This document shows, in pieces, positions 24,033 to 32,882 of a DNA stretch of 35,701 nucleotides (the stretch's first letter is position 1; the number at the start of each line of letters is the position of its first letter). The translations under genes were made by a program, and so were the position numbers. Origin of the DNA: Clostridia bacterium (GTDB taxonomy: Bacteria > Bacillota > Clostridia > Christensenellales > Borkfalkiaceae). Location of the stretch: contig JAFTPE010000039.1 in the NCBI GenBank assembly GCA_017463425.1, positions 1-35,701 of the forward strand, in the 5' to 3' direction. The notes under the pieces were generated by a model. That model saw only the letters and a list, made by a program, of their open reading frames with translations, ran no database searches and was not told the DNA's origin.

Positions 24033-25574
24033 TTACACCTTTTTCCACGTTTTGGGATTAAACAAAATCAACACAGGCAAAATTTCAAGACGTCCAAGCA
24101 ACATTGTCAACGATAAAACGATTTTGGAAAAAGGACTGTACCCTATATAACAAGCGTACGGTCCAACCGCCTCGAACGCAGGGCCTATATTGGAAATACA
24201 GGCAAGTGCAGCGGAAAAATTGCTAAAAAAACCATGCTCTACCGTATACGTCCCCGCGTCAGAAACAACGGTTACGCTCTGTCCGTTTATCGGGTCGAAC
24301 GACAGCACCAACACCGCTAAAAACAATAAGAAGAAATAAATGGTGATAAATGCAAACACGTCGTTTAACGTCTTTTCTTCCAACGTTTTCCCTTCAAATT
24401 TCACCTTGGGTACGTATCGCGGATTGACGAGCTTTCTTACGTTGATAAATCCTCCTTTTACCGCTATAATAATCCGTGATAACTTAATTCCGCCTGCCGT
24501 CGAGCCTGCCATACCGCCGATAAACATCAGCACGATCAACGTCGTAACACCCGTCGTGGGCCAAACGTGGTAATCGGTAGTGGTAAATCCCGTCGTCGTC
24601 ATCAAAGAGGCGACTTGGAACAGCGAATGTCGAAACGCTTCCTCCGTTGAATACATTTGCGGAAAGCTCTCAAATCTCGTCAATAAAGAAATAAACACGA
24701 GCGAAATCGCGCCGACGACGATAAGGAAATACGCCCTAAATTCTTCGCTTTTCAAAACATCTTTCACTTTGCCTATCAACAGCAAATAATAAAGGCTAAA
24801 ATTGACTCCAAACAGAATTAAAAATATGGATATCACGTATTGCGAAAAAGGATTCATCATTTCCATACTGCCGGGAAGAAACCCAAATCCGCCCGTTCCT
24901 GCGCAACCGAACGTCGTAAGTAAACTGAAAAAGAATTGTTCGTCTTCATAGCCTGCAATTGGTTTGTCGAACATCAAAACGGCAATCTCTAACACCGTCA
25001 TTCCCAAATAAATCAAGTATAGTATCCGCGTCGTTACTTTCATTTTAGAAACGATTTTACCCACTTTTGGACCTGGGCTTTCCGCGCGCAATAAGTGCAT
25101 GGACGACCCATCGTTGCTTTCGGGGATAAAAATTAAGACGAATACCAAAATTCCCATACCGCCTATCCAATGCGAAAAGCTACGCCAAAATAGCGAGGAA
25201 TGTGAAATTTTGGTTATATCGGAAATTATACTCGCCCCCGTGGTTGTAAAACCCGACATAATTTCAAAACAAGCGTCGACATAATTTGGAATATCGCCGT
25301 TGATAACGAAAGGTATCGCCCCAAACAGCGTCATTACAATCCACACGATTGCAACCAACGCAAACCCTTCCTTTTGATACAAAGTTTCCCGTTTGGGTTT
25401 GGGAATTTGCAACAAAACGCCTATCGATAGCAATACCGCTATCGGTACGACAAACGCCAACACGTGCGTTAGGCTTTCCTTGTATATCAGGCTTACGAGC
25501 AGCGGAGCGAGCATTAAAATCCCCTCCAAAATCATAATTTTGCCTAAAATCTTACCTAATTTTTTATAATTCAT
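24033..25574 (-). CDS. TrkH-family potassium uptake protein
   Basis: A 513-aa membrane protein of the TrkH/KtrB superfamily, forming the K+ translocating pore. Four pore-loop repeats are visible: SGFTTTGAS (107-115), GCAGTGGFGF, TTTGFTTTDYH and CISNIGPAFEAVG, each with the conserved filter glycine. Hydrophobic segments occur throughout. The long form with two additional N-terminal helices indicates TrkH rather than KtrB. It follows its regulatory partner by 25 bp, so the two form an operon. Confidence 0.93.
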   Translation of the reverse strand: MNYKKLGKILGKIMILEGILMLAPLLVSLIYKESLTHVLAFVVPIAVLLSIGVLLQIPKPKRETLYQKEGFALVAIVWIVMTLFGAIPFVINGDIPNYVDACFEIMSGFTTTGASIISDITKISHSSLFWRSFSHWIGGMGILVFVLIFIPESNDGSSMHLLRAESPGPKVGKIVSKMKVTTRILYLIYLGMTVLEIAVLMFDKPIAGYEDEQFFFSLLTTFGCAGTGGFGFLPGSMEMMNPFSQYVISIFLILFGVNFSLYYLLLIGKVKDVLKSEEFRAYFLIVVGAISLVFISLLTRFESFPQMYSTEEAFRHSLFQVASLMTTTGFTTTDYHVWPTTGVTTLIVLMFIGGMAGSTAGGIKLSRIIIAVKGGFINVRKLVNPRYVPKVKFEGKTLEEKTLNDVFAFITIYFFLLFLAVLVLSFDPINGQSVTVVSDAGTYTVEHGFFSNFSAALACISNIGPAFEAVGPYACYIGYSPFSKIVLSLTMLLGRLEILPVLILFNPKTWKKV

Positions 25575-25599
25575 ACGCCACCTTACACCTATCGTCCAC

Positions 25600-26955
25600 T
25601 CACATAAAAATATCCGTCAAATCGTCAAAATTTTTATGCGTCGTTACGACGATTACGTTATCGCCCTGTTGAATATGCGAATTACCGTCGGGAATCATCA
25701 CTTGATTTTTTCTTATAATACAAGCAATTAGGCAGTTTTCTTTTATTTTTAATTCTTTTAAAGGCTTGTCGTATATTTTCCCTTGCTTTTTTGCGGCAAA
25801 TTCCAACGCCTCCACTTGACCGTTTACCAACCGCGACAACGTTAAAACGTTACTGCCGCGCTTGTTCGCAAGGGCGCGCGTGTAACTTGCGATTCTGTTC
25901 GCCACGACGTGTTTTGGCGATACGTTGTTGTGCATACCAAGCTCTGCAAGCATACCGCTTAAATCGTCGCTCCTTATCTGCGTAATCGCCTTTTTGACTT
26001 TCATTTTATGCGCAAACATAGAAACGACCATATTTTCTTCGTCGATATTCGTCAAGGAAACGAACGCGTCCATCGCCTCCAAGCCCTCTTCTATCAATAC
26101 GTCGTGCCTCGTTCCGTTTGCGTGAATCACCGTTACGGAAGGTAAAATTTCCGCCAATTCTTCCGCGCGTTGTTTATTGTTTTCAATCAATTTCACCTTA
26201 TATTTCTTTTTCGCCAACTGTTCGGCAAGGTACAAACTGATGTTACTGCCCCCAACAATCATAACCCGTTTGAGGGGCGAGTGCACGAGATTGATTTCAG
26301 ATAAAAAATCCCCAAGCGTATGCACGTCCGACGTAAAATGGATTCTGTCGCCCTCCTCCACAACGAAATTCCCCGAGGGAATGAATACGTCGTCGTTTCG
26401 TTGCACGGCGCAAATCAGCACTTTTGTAGACAGTTTTTTTCCCAACGCCCACAACGTTTCGCCAATCAGCGAACAACCTTTTTCCACCAAGATTTCCACA
26501 AGCAACACTCTGCCTTTTGCAAAATGTTCCACCTGCACGATAGAGGGCAAGTTGATAAGATTAAAAATTTCATTCGCGGTATCCTTTTCGGGATTGACCA
26601 ACATAGAAATCCCCAAATCCTCTTTCATTTCCGAAATTTGAACGCTGTAATCGGGATTTCTCACACGCGCAATGGTATTTTTCGCGCCTACTTTTCTCGC
26701 GACCATACAGGCAAAAATATTCAGCTCGTCACTTTCGGTCAACGCAATCACCAAATCGGAATCTTGCACGTTCGCTTCTTTTTGAATGTCCATACACGCG
26801 CCGTTTCCCACCACGCCGAATACGTCGTATCGTTCGATAAGGTCTTCTATCTTTTCCTTATTTTCGTCGATAATCGTTATCGTATGGTTTTCGTTGGAAA
26901 GCGTTTTTAATATCGTCCTACCGATTGTCCCCAGCCCTATAATCACTATTTTCAT
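25600..26955 (-). CDS. trkA: Trk system potassium regulator TrkA
   Basis: A 451-aa cytoplasmic gating subunit of the Trk K+ system. It contains two RCK repeats. The first begins MKIVIIGLGTIGRTIL (GxGxxG nucleotide fold) and the second begins RVMIVGGSNISLYLAEQL near residue 215; each is followed by a TrkA-C domain. The acidic end of beta-2 (IIDENK) favours NAD(H) or ATP binding. The longest frame starts at 27012 with a hydrophobic extension. The Met codon at 26955 has GGAGA 7 bp upstream and starts exactly at the Rossmann strand, so it is used. TrkH follows. Confidence 0.92.
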   Translation of the reverse strand: MKIVIIGLGTIGRTILKTLSNENHTITIIDENKEKIEDLIERYDVFGVVGNGACMDIQKEANVQDSDLVIALTESDELNIFACMVARKVGAKNTIARVRNPDYSVQISEMKEDLGISMLVNPEKDTANEIFNLINLPSIVQVEHFAKGRVLLVEILVEKGCSLIGETLWALGKKLSTKVLICAVQRNDDVFIPSGNFVVEEGDRIHFTSDVHTLGDFLSEINLVHSPLKRVMIVGGSNISLYLAEQLAKKKYKVKLIENNKQRAEELAEILPSVTVIHANGTRHDVLIEEGLEAMDAFVSLTNIDEENMVVSMFAHKMKVKKAITQIRSDDLSGMLAELGMHNNVSPKHVVANRIASYTRALANKRGSNVLTLSRLVNGQVEALEFAAKKQGKIYDKPLKELKIKENCLIACIIRKNQVMIPDGNSHIQQGDNVIVVTTHKNFDDLTDIFM

Positions 26956-27096
26956 AAATATCTCCAAAATGAAAAGAAATTGAAAAATTCCTAACAAAGT
27001 ATAGTATAGCACACAGCTAAAAATAAGTCAAACAGTTTTTTCGTTTAAAAATTTTACCATAAGACAAGCAAACGGCAAGATAAATCATAAAATCGC

Positions 27097-27125
27097 TTGA
27101 CTATTCAACGTAAATATGCTAAACT
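27097..27125 (+). promoter_or_regulatory. Promoter of the intergenic RNA candidate
   Basis: TTGACT (27097-27102), a 17-bp spacer and TAAACT (27120-27125). The predicted start near 27131-27132 coincides with the first base of the outer stem of the RNA. Confidence 0.65.
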
Positions 27126-27130
27126 GTATT

Positions 27131-27267
27131 TGACACACAAATTGAATACGCCCATATTGGAGTACAACTATGCGAACGTGTACTTCTATTTCCGTATGGG
27201 TGAATTTGTGTGTCAACAAGTGAAGTACATTTCGGGGTGTGCTTTGCTTGCAAGGCGCACTTTTTTT
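27131..27267 (+). ncRNA. Candidate ~137-nt structured small RNA
   Basis: Three nested stems lie directly after the promoter. The outer stem TTGACACACAAATT (27130-27143) pairs perfectly with 27203-27216 (14 bp). The middle stem CCCATA (27151-27156) pairs with 27195-27200. The inner stem GGAGTACA (27159-27166) pairs with 27179-27186 and has a 12-nt loop. Asymmetric internal loops (7/2 and 2/8 nt) separate them. A terminator hairpin (GTGC..GCAC, 27239-27260) with seven Ts (27261-27267) follows. No plausible open frame lies inside. I recognise no known RNA family. An unexpressed palindromic repeat is the alternative. Confidence 0.6.
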
Positions 27268-27311
27268 ATTCCCGATTTTTATCAGCCAATACCTCTTTCA
27301 CTTTGTGCGAC

Positions 27312-27355
27312 ACAATAAAGGAAACATAGGCCAACGCTTATGTTTCTTTTATTGT
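27312..27355. repeat. Large inverted repeat, hairpin
   Basis: Arms of 17 nt (27312-27328 against 27339-27355) pair with a single mismatch around a 10-nt loop. It is followed by TTT. It may be a second terminator for the RNA candidate or for read-through from the left. Confidence 0.6.
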
Positions 27356-27365
27356 TTTAAACGAC

Positions 27366-27393
27366 AAAAACGCCCCAAAACGGGGCGTTTTTT
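27366..27393. terminator. Terminator at the end of the restriction operon
   Basis: An 11-bp stem AAAAACGCCCC (27366-27376) against 27382-27392 has a 5-nt loop and A/T flanks, so it works on both strands. It lies 37 bp beyond the stop of the last gene of the leftward restriction island. Confidence 0.85.
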
Positions 27394-27429
27394 CACTTGG
27401 TGGAGCGAGTTAAACGTAAGTTGAACCGA

Positions 27430-28308
27430 TTATTTGTTTAATCCTATTTTATTTTTATGCTTTTGAATTGTTTTGGAATAAATATTATTATAATTATCTA
27501 CTAAAAACGCTTCAAGTATCATTTGATATGCGGTATCGTAAACCTCCTCCCATTCTTTGGGGGTATATTTAGTAAGTGGCTCTTTATAATATTGTGTTAT
27601 ATTTGAATCAAGATTAGGATGCCTTATTTCAAAATTATTAAAAAGTATCCCTAAATCCTTGAATATGTCGTGTCCTAAACCGCTTGTATATTTTGCGCTA
27701 TACGTTTTAATTATTGGCTCAATTTTGTTTGAAAGCAATTTCAAAATTTCCCGTTTCTTCTTATAATTACCTTTTAGTAAGGGCGATGTATATTCATAAA
27801 GCAAAATTGCCGTATCTTTGTCTGTACTTTCAGCGACAGTTCTAACCTTGTCATCGCGCGGAACAACCATCATATACTTATTTTCTGTATGCTCCACAAG
27901 TTGTAAGCCAGCCTTATCCATTATGTATAAACATTTTTTCATTGTTTCCGTGAAAAATTTGTCTAAATCACAACTGTAATCCACAAAGGCTTTTTGATGA
28001 TTTTTTGCATACAAGAGCATATTTATGTTGAATTGCAAACAAAGATATGCCTGTTGTTCATTTTCAGGCTTTTTAATAATTTTTCTTTTATCGCTATGAT
28101 TATATAAATTAAGGTCGGAAAAAAGTTCTTCAAATGTAAGCCGCCCCATAGAATAGTTCCAAGAACGCAATAAATTTTTCTCAAATACTTCTGCAAAAGA
28201 ATAATACACATAGTAAAAAAGCGGTTTTTCTCTAAAAAGCATTGTATTTAAGCCGTCTACTTGATTACATAAATTAAATTTGCTATCCAATAATTCAAAA
28301 ATATCCAT
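27430..28308 (-). CDS. Unknown helical protein in the restriction island
   Basis: A 292-aa protein that I do not recognise. It is predicted mostly helical and AT-rich in codon use compared with the chromosomal neighbours. It has no signal peptide or membrane span. Visible features are a Lys/Asn-rich middle (NYKKKREILKLLSNKIEPIIK), a GLGHDIFKDLGILFNNFEIRHPNLD segment near residues 215-240, and a long C-terminal helix after PKEWEEVYDTAYQMILEAF. The NFEIRHPNLD stretch is loosely reminiscent of C-terminal parts of HEPN-like or abortive-infection proteins, but the RxxxxH motif is not cleanly present, so I make no call. It lies 43 bp after vsr and before the island's terminator, so it belongs to the restriction operon and may be a defence component. 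Confidence 0.65.
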   Translation of the reverse strand: MDIFELLDSKFNLCNQVDGLNTMLFREKPLFYYVYYSFAEVFEKNLLRSWNYSMGRLTFEELFSDLNLYNHSDKRKIIKKPENEQQAYLCLQFNINMLLYAKNHQKAFVDYSCDLDKFFTETMKKCLYIMDKAGLQLVEHTENKYMMVVPRDDKVRTVAESTDKDTAILLYEYTSPLLKGNYKKKREILKLLSNKIEPIIKTYSAKYTSGLGHDIFKDLGILFNNFEIRHPNLDSNITQYYKEPLTKYTPKEWEEVYDTAYQMILEAFLVDNYNNIYSKTIQKHKNKIGLNK

Positions 28309-28351
28309 ATACTTTTTACTCTCTTTCTTTTGCTTAATTAAAAAGTCGCAA

Positions 28352-28759
28352 TTATATACGATTCAATAGTTTTTCTTTCAAGTTTTCAAAATTTTTCTTT
28401 TTCAATTCGCATTCCCAAATACGAATTACCGTCCAACCGCGATTTTCAAACAGCGCGGTTATTTCTTTATCGTGGCGCATATTACGCTCGCGCTTTTTCT
28501 GCCAATACTCCGCATTATCGGCAGGGCGCGTATTTCTACAATCGTGTCCGTGCCAAAAACAACCGTCAACGAAAATAGCGATTTTCTTATCGGGGAATAC
28601 GAAATCGGGATGTCCTTTGACTTTATAATTACGCCGCCAACCGACAATCCCGTTTTCCTTAAAAATCTTTATCAACTTCATTTCCGTCGATTTATTTTGC
28701 TTGGAATGTACTGCGCTCATAATTTTAGAGCGTTTTTCTTTCTCGAAAATATCCGCCAT
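28352..28759 (-). CDS. vsr: Very short patch repair endonuclease
   Basis: Vsr nicks DNA 5' of the T in T:G mismatches that arise when 5-methylcytosine deaminates, protecting cells that carry C5 methyltransferases. The 135-aa protein has the family's N-terminus ADIFEKEKRSKIMSAVHSK. It also has the RRNYKVKGHPDFVFPDKKIAIFVDGCFWHGHDC core with the metal-binding Asp and the zinc-site His/Cys, and RDKEIT-like then GWTVIRIWECEL at the end. The frame extends to 28777, but Met at 28759 matches the usual start and lies one base after the endonuclease stop, giving tight coupling. Its place beside a double C5 methyltransferase makes functional sense. Confidence 0.93.
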   Translation of the reverse strand: MADIFEKEKRSKIMSAVHSKQNKSTEMKLIKIFKENGIVGWRRNYKVKGHPDFVFPDKKIAIFVDGCFWHGHDCRNTRPADNAEYWQKKRERNMRHDKEITALFENRGWTVIRIWECELKKKNFENLKEKLLNRI

Positions 28760-28760
28760 A

Positions 28761-30233
28761 TCAACTATTCGCCGCAAATTTATTCAAAGTCAAATCGGAA
28801 ATCAAACCGCTAACGTCTTTACCGAGATTATTTACGATAATATCGTCGAAATCCTTATAATCAATTTCTCTAACTTCGTGGAAAATATGGTTATAAAGAT
28901 ATTCCGCAAAGGTACTTGCCAAAATAATAACGATAGGCGTTCCTTTTATATCGCGTTTCGTAGCAGGAACGTATCTTGAAGTTACGACAATCGTATAATC
29001 GCCGCCGATTTCTTCGCGGTGTTCTCTCAAACGACCTGCGTTAATACCGAGTAATTTGTTTGCCGTCGATTTTGATTCAACCGCAAATTTCTTTCTACGG
29101 GAAACGTTAATCTTATACAAACACTCAATATCCGTATGCGCCGCACCGCCGCGTTTGTTTGCTTCTACGTTATAGAACATATTAAAGCCTTCCGTAAGTA
29201 CGTCTTCAAACAAATATGCGGTATCGTTATCGGGGTTGTTCGAGTATTCTTCAATGAGTTTGGGCAATTCAAGCAATTTGCTCAAATCGTCGTCTTCTCC
29301 GATTTCTTCCAACAAAATTTGCGGATAGAAATTATAAATTTCCTTTACGCAATCAACGTATAATCTTTCGGAATCGCTTAACGAAATCGGCGTATCGAAA
29401 CAAGAATACTGCGTAAACATTTTTTCAATAAACGGCTTTACTTCTTCGCTTATTTCAATATAACCCAACGTTGCTTTTCTGCCCGTCGGATTGCTCCGCG
29501 AGTTCGTTTTTGTAGGGTGGTAAAGCTTACAAACAAGCTCGCCGCTAAAACGTTTGATTATGCCGACTTGCTCCAACAAGGTTTGCGTGTAATACTCCCA
29601 CTCATATACGCTTTTAACGTAAACGTGTTCGTTTTGCTTGAATAACGCCGCCATTTCCGTAGCGTTGACTTCTCTTAATTTCAACATTTCCGCCACAAGT
29701 TTTTCGTAAGATTGAGGCGTAACGGATTTCTCAAACACGACAAGATATTCGACTTCGTTATTATACAACTTGCCACCGAGCCTTTCGTCTAAAAGAAGTC
29801 GTAAAATCAAGCGAAAAGGATATAATTGGAAATCGGGGCTTGTACCGTTTGCAGGGTGTTGTAATTGAATTGCAAACAGCATTGCCGTAAAGATTTTTCT
29901 CAATTTTGCTTCGTTGGATATATATTTTAAGAACAAGTTTCCCAACGGGCTGAAAATGAACTTATTTTCGCCGTTGATTTTATTTTCATATCCGAACATC
30001 CAATATTCCAACGTGTTAATTCTATGGTTAATAGAATCCAAAGGCTTTTCTTCGGGATTTCTGGTTTTATATAAATCCAAAGCCGCCAATCTATCTTGCA
30101 TTCTATGGCGTTCCACGTCGGATATATCAGTTTTACAGCTATTTTTAACATCCAAAGCAACCGCCTTGACCATTTCATAACTGCTTGTATGCTTATATAA
30201 AATCCATTTATCGCTATCTAAAATTCTTGGCAT
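28761..30233 (-). CDS. AlwI/BstNBI-like type IIS restriction endonuclease
   Basis: A 490-aa endonuclease candidate. N-terminal and middle regions resemble the winged-helix recognition part of BstNBI/AlwI-type enzymes: NTLEYWMFGYENK..FIFSPLGNLFLK, then FQLYPFRLILRLL near 140 and NNEVEYLVVFEKS. The C-terminal PD-(D/E)xK nuclease core is seen as TDIECLYK with Asp368, then FAVESKST with Glu386 and Lys388, then GDYTIVVTSRYVP. It starts 4 bp after the methyltransferase stop and has AGGAG within that gene's end. Type IIS enzymes recognise asymmetric sites and so need two methyltransferase activities, which fits the fused double methylase. In the family members I know the partners are adenine methylases, so a C5 partner would be unusual. 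Recognition sequence unknown. Confidence 0.7.
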   Translation of the reverse strand: MPRILDSDKWILYKHTSSYEMVKAVALDVKNSCKTDISDVERHRMQDRLAALDLYKTRNPEEKPLDSINHRINTLEYWMFGYENKINGENKFIFSPLGNLFLKYISNEAKLRKIFTAMLFAIQLQHPANGTSPDFQLYPFRLILRLLLDERLGGKLYNNEVEYLVVFEKSVTPQSYEKLVAEMLKLREVNATEMAALFKQNEHVYVKSVYEWEYYTQTLLEQVGIIKRFSGELVCKLYHPTKTNSRSNPTGRKATLGYIEISEEVKPFIEKMFTQYSCFDTPISLSDSERLYVDCVKEIYNFYPQILLEEIGEDDDLSKLLELPKLIEEYSNNPDNDTAYLFEDVLTEGFNMFYNVEANKRGGAAHTDIECLYKINVSRRKKFAVESKSTANKLLGINAGRLREHREEIGGDYTIVVTSRYVPATKRDIKGTPIVIILASTFAEYLYNHIFHEVREIDYKDFDDIIVNNLGKDVSGLISDLTLNKFAANS

Positions 30234-30237
30234 AATT

Positions 30238-32385
30238 TTATTCTCCTATTTTACTAACGACTTCCATCATAAGTTTAGGGGGAATGGATTCCCCGATAAC
30301 CGTTCTTATAAACGTATCCGTAGAATCTTTCGGGAAGTCAATATCTTCGGGAATGGAAGATACGATAAAAGTTTCCAAAAGCGTTAAAACGCGCGCGTCG
30401 GAATACGTTCCGTCGGGAAGTTTGCGCCCAGGGTGCACGTTGTTATGAGAACTCATACTACCGCTAAACGTTGTACGCGTGGGGCAAGGTTGATCCCACA
30501 CCATTCTTTTGAACGTATTATGAAAACCTTTAATCCGCGTACCGTCTTCTTTCTTGGGGTAATACACGGGATTTGCAATGGCGCTTTTCCCCGACGGAGT
30601 ATGCTTTAACGCAAGAACAGCGCGTTCGTTTTGGGATTTTGCGTAGTGCCACGGAATCCCCGAATCTTCCCCTGCTTCAAGGGACGGTAAATGACCGATT
30701 GCGGCAGACAGCGGAATTTCGGGCTGTTCCGTCGGCCACGCCCATTTAAGCCCGTGTTTATACAGCTTAATTATGGCGCGCGGACGGGATTGACAAATAC
30801 CGTAATCCTTTGCGTTTAATACGCGAATGTCAATTTCGTATTTATCCGCATACTTCTTTTTGAGTATTTCTTCCAAGAGCAAATATTCGCCGTCATACGG
30901 GAAATACATTTCAATAAAACGAGGAACGTTTTCAATCAAAATATAATCGAAATCGCATTCGTCGATAATTTCCAACGCTTGCAAAATTAAGAAATTGCGT
31001 TTATCTACTTCAAAATGCGCTTGTTTTTTATTCTTGCCGAGCGTACTCAAACCTTGACAGGGCGGCGTTGCAATCAGCATTTTAACGTTGTTATTCTTCA
31101 CAATCGAAACCATATAATTTTTCGTTTCGTCTTGCGTAATATCGCCGCAATACATTTCGGAATTAGGATAGAAATGCTGATAACATTCTGCGCGCTTGGG
31201 AAGTAATTCGTTCCCTGCGATAACTTCAACGTTTGTTTTATGCAACAATAATTCGCCGATACCCGCGCTTGAAAATAAGGAAACGGCTTTTATTTTTTCT
31301 TTCTTTTCCATATTTGTTTTTCCTATCATTCCCACGATTGCCTTTAACATTAAAGGGGGAATAGATTCCCCAATACATTGACGAATCAATAATTCGGGCG
31401 TATCGTCGGGTATATTCCAATCGGTAGGCAAAGAATCCAATATTATCAATTCCAACGGAGTTAAAACGCGCGCATCGGAATACGTTCCGTCGGGCAGTTT
31501 TCTGCCCGGATGAACGTTTCTTTGAGAAGCGATACAATCGTTTCTCATTGTAATCGTAGGCGCAGGTAAATCCCAACGAATACGCCTATACGAAGACTCA
31601 TAACCTTTTACGCGCGTACCGTCTTTCTTTTGCGGATAATATACGGGATTTGAAAAAGCCGTTTTTCCCGTAGGCGTATGCTTCATCCATAAAATATTTT
31701 CGGGCGAATGCGGACGGGCGAAATGCCATTTAATATCCGATTTTTCACCTGCTTCCAAAGACGGCAAATGTCCTATTGCTTCTTCAACGGTAATTTTCTT
31801 TTCTTGTTCTTTCGCCCAATCCCAAACCAAACCAAATTTGTGCATTTTGATAATTGCGCGCAAACGGGTTTGCGGAACGCCGTAATTAGAAGAATCGACC
31901 ACCTTGCTATCTATATCGTATTCGTCGCCAAATTCCAATCGTAAAATATCTAAAACCGTTCTCATTTCGCCTTTATAATTCAAAAGCAATTTAAGAAGCG
32001 CGGGAACGTTTTCGATTAAAATATAATCGGGCTTTGTTCTTTTAATCGCTTTTACAACGTAGGTAATAAGATAATTACGCTCGTCGGCTTCCATTTTCGT
32101 TTGACAACGATTTTTTCCTGCGACGCTCATTCCTTGACAGGGCGGCGAAGCCAACATAAAATCCACCTTTTCGGGCGCGGCAGCCATAATACGTTCAAAA
32201 ACTTCTTCTTTTGTAATATCGCCGCAGATAACGTTTGTTTCGGGCGAAATCGCCTTGTATAAATCCGCGCGATTTTGAAGCAATTCATTAGCGACCATTA
32301 TATCTACGCCGACTTGCTTAAAATACGTTTCGCCAATCCCTGCGCTTGCAAATAAGGAAATACCTTTTAATCTTTTTTCACTCAT
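30238..32385 (-). CDS. Fused tandem C5-cytosine DNA methyltransferase
   Basis: A 715-aa protein made of two complete Dcm-type methyltransferases. Domain 1 (about 1-355) has [10 protein letters not shown] (AdoMet loop), PPCQG with catalytic Cys83, [14 protein letters not shown] and a final IGESIPP. Domain 2 (about 360-715) repeats them: [15 protein letters not shown] with Cys443, [14 protein letters not shown] and IGESIPP. The target-recognition regions are near-duplicates (NPVYYPxKxDGTRxKG and [19 protein letters not shown] in both). They differ sharply between, NDCIASQRN (282-290) against SGSMSSHNN (641-649). This implies internal gene duplication, with each half methylating one strand of an asymmetric site. 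Domain 2 begins at Met359 with AGGA upstream, so a separate second product is conceivable. The start overlaps the XRE gene by 4 bp. Confidence 0.93.
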   Translation of the reverse strand: MSEKRLKGISLFASAGIGETYFKQVGVDIMVANELLQNRADLYKAISPETNVICGDITKEEVFERIMAAAPEKVDFMLASPPCQGMSVAGKNRCQTKMEADERNYLITYVVKAIKRTKPDYILIENVPALLKLLLNYKGEMRTVLDILRLEFGDEYDIDSKVVDSSNYGVPQTRLRAIIKMHKFGLVWDWAKEQEKKITVEEAIGHLPSLEAGEKSDIKWHFARPHSPENILWMKHTPTGKTAFSNPVYYPQKKDGTRVKGYESSYRRIRWDLPAPTITMRNDCIASQRNVHPGRKLPDGTYSDARVLTPLELIILDSLPTDWNIPDDTPELLIRQCIGESIPPLMLKAIVGMIGKTNMEKKEKIKAVSLFSSAGIGELLLHKTNVEVIAGNELLPKRAECYQHFYPNSEMYCGDITQDETKNYMVSIVKNNNVKMLIATPPCQGLSTLGKNKKQAHFEVDKRNFLILQALEIIDECDFDYILIENVPRFIEMYFPYDGEYLLLEEILKKKYADKYEIDIRVLNAKDYGICQSRPRAIIKLYKHGLKWAWPTEQPEIPLSAAIGHLPSLEAGEDSGIPWHYAKSQNERAVLALKHTPSGKSAIANPVYYPKKEDGTRIKGFHNTFKRMVWDQPCPTRTTFSGSMSSHNNVHPGRKLPDGTYSDARVLTLLETFIVSSIPEDIDFPKDSTDTFIRTVIGESIPPKLMMEVVSKIGE

Positions 32386-32579
32386 AATACCACGTCCATA
32401 ATATCGCCAATGTTACAGTTAAGAGCAACGCAAATTTTTATCATAACGTCCATAGAAACGGGTTCGTCATTATTCAACTTTGTTAAAGTCGTAGAGCCGA
32501 TTCCCGTCGCTTCTTTTAACTCCCGTTTCTTCATATTTAAGTCAATCAATTTCTTCCATAATTTATTGTAGCTAACCAT
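32382..32579 (-). CDS. XRE-family controller protein
   Basis: A 65-aa Cro/CI-type helix-turn-helix protein of the YozG-like short class. It reads [61 protein letters not shown]: helix 2 is KRELKEATG and recognition helix 3 is STTLTKLNN. It is first in the restriction operon with a 4-bp ATGA overlap into the methyltransferase, the position of restriction-modification controller (C) proteins. Three regularly spaced boxes in its promoter are probable binding sites. Likely role: delay or balance expression of the endonuclease, by autoregulation. Confidence 0.88.
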   Translation of the reverse strand: MVSYNKLWKKLIDLNMKKRELKEATGIGSTTLTKLNNDEPVSMDVMIKICVALNCNIGDIMDVVL

Positions 32580-32610
32580 AAATACGCTCCAATTTTTCGC
32601 TATTACTTAC

Positions 32611-32639
32611 AGTATATCATATTTTTACCGATATTTCAA
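32611..32639 (-). promoter_or_regulatory. Promoter of the restriction-modification operon
   Basis: On the minus strand TTGAAA (32634-32639), a 17-bp spacer and TATACT (32611-32616). It lies about 30 bp upstream of the controller gene start. The first of three repeated boxes overlaps the -35 element and spacer. Confidence 0.8.
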
Positions 32640-32681
32640 GCAAATTAAACGATATTTCATACGCTTTTGCCGATATATCGG
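32628..32681. promoter_or_regulatory. Operator with three boxes at exact 21-bp spacing
   Basis: CCGATATTTC (32628-32637), ACGATATTTC (32649-32658) and CCGATATATC (32670-32679) are repeated at a period of exactly 21 bp, two helical turns. The third lies in the perfect palindrome CCGATATATCGG (32670-32681). The first covers the -35 region, so binding there should repress, while upstream boxes could act in cooperative or activating binding by the controller protein. Confidence 0.7.
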
Positions 32682-32726
32682 TTATTTTTATTTGCGAAAA
32701 CAATAATCGAAAATTTTTAATGGCAC

Positions 32727-32789
32727 TACGGCGTGCGCTTGTAATATACGAGTCGGCTCGCTACGCTCGCCGAACAAGCGCACGCCGTA
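32727..32789. repeat. 16-bp-arm inverted repeat, possible element end
   Basis: TACGGCGTGCGCTTGT (32727-32742) is perfectly complementary to 32774-32789. The 31-nt loop contains a further TCGGC..GCCGA hairpin. It is GC-rich compared with its surroundings and lies between the restriction operon promoter and the replication region. It may be a transfer or recombination site or a strong terminator-like structure. Confidence 0.6.
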
Positions 32790-32823
32790 AAAACAAAACT
32801 GAACGAAAAAATGGGCAAATAAA

Positions 32824-32882
32824 GCCGCGCGAAAAAGCCGTCCACGCTGAACCGCTTGTGGATCGGCTTTTTTTCGTGCGGC
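32824..32882. repeat. Second large imperfect hairpin with T tract
   Basis: GCCGCGCGAAAAAGCCG (32824-32840) pairs imperfectly with 32864-32882, with a small inner TCCA/TGGA stem. The 3' arm contains seven Ts. It could act as a terminator shielding the replication region, or be part of the element's structured end. Confidence 0.5.

Larger units (their letters stand above)
26956..27429. other. Long intergenic region holding a small RNA candidate and hairpins
   Basis: No protein gene is supported here. The region contains a promoter (27097-27125), a folded RNA candidate (27131-27267), a 17-bp-arm hairpin (27312-27355) and a terminator (27366-27393), all described separately. It separates the potassium operon from the restriction island. 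Confidence 0.6.
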
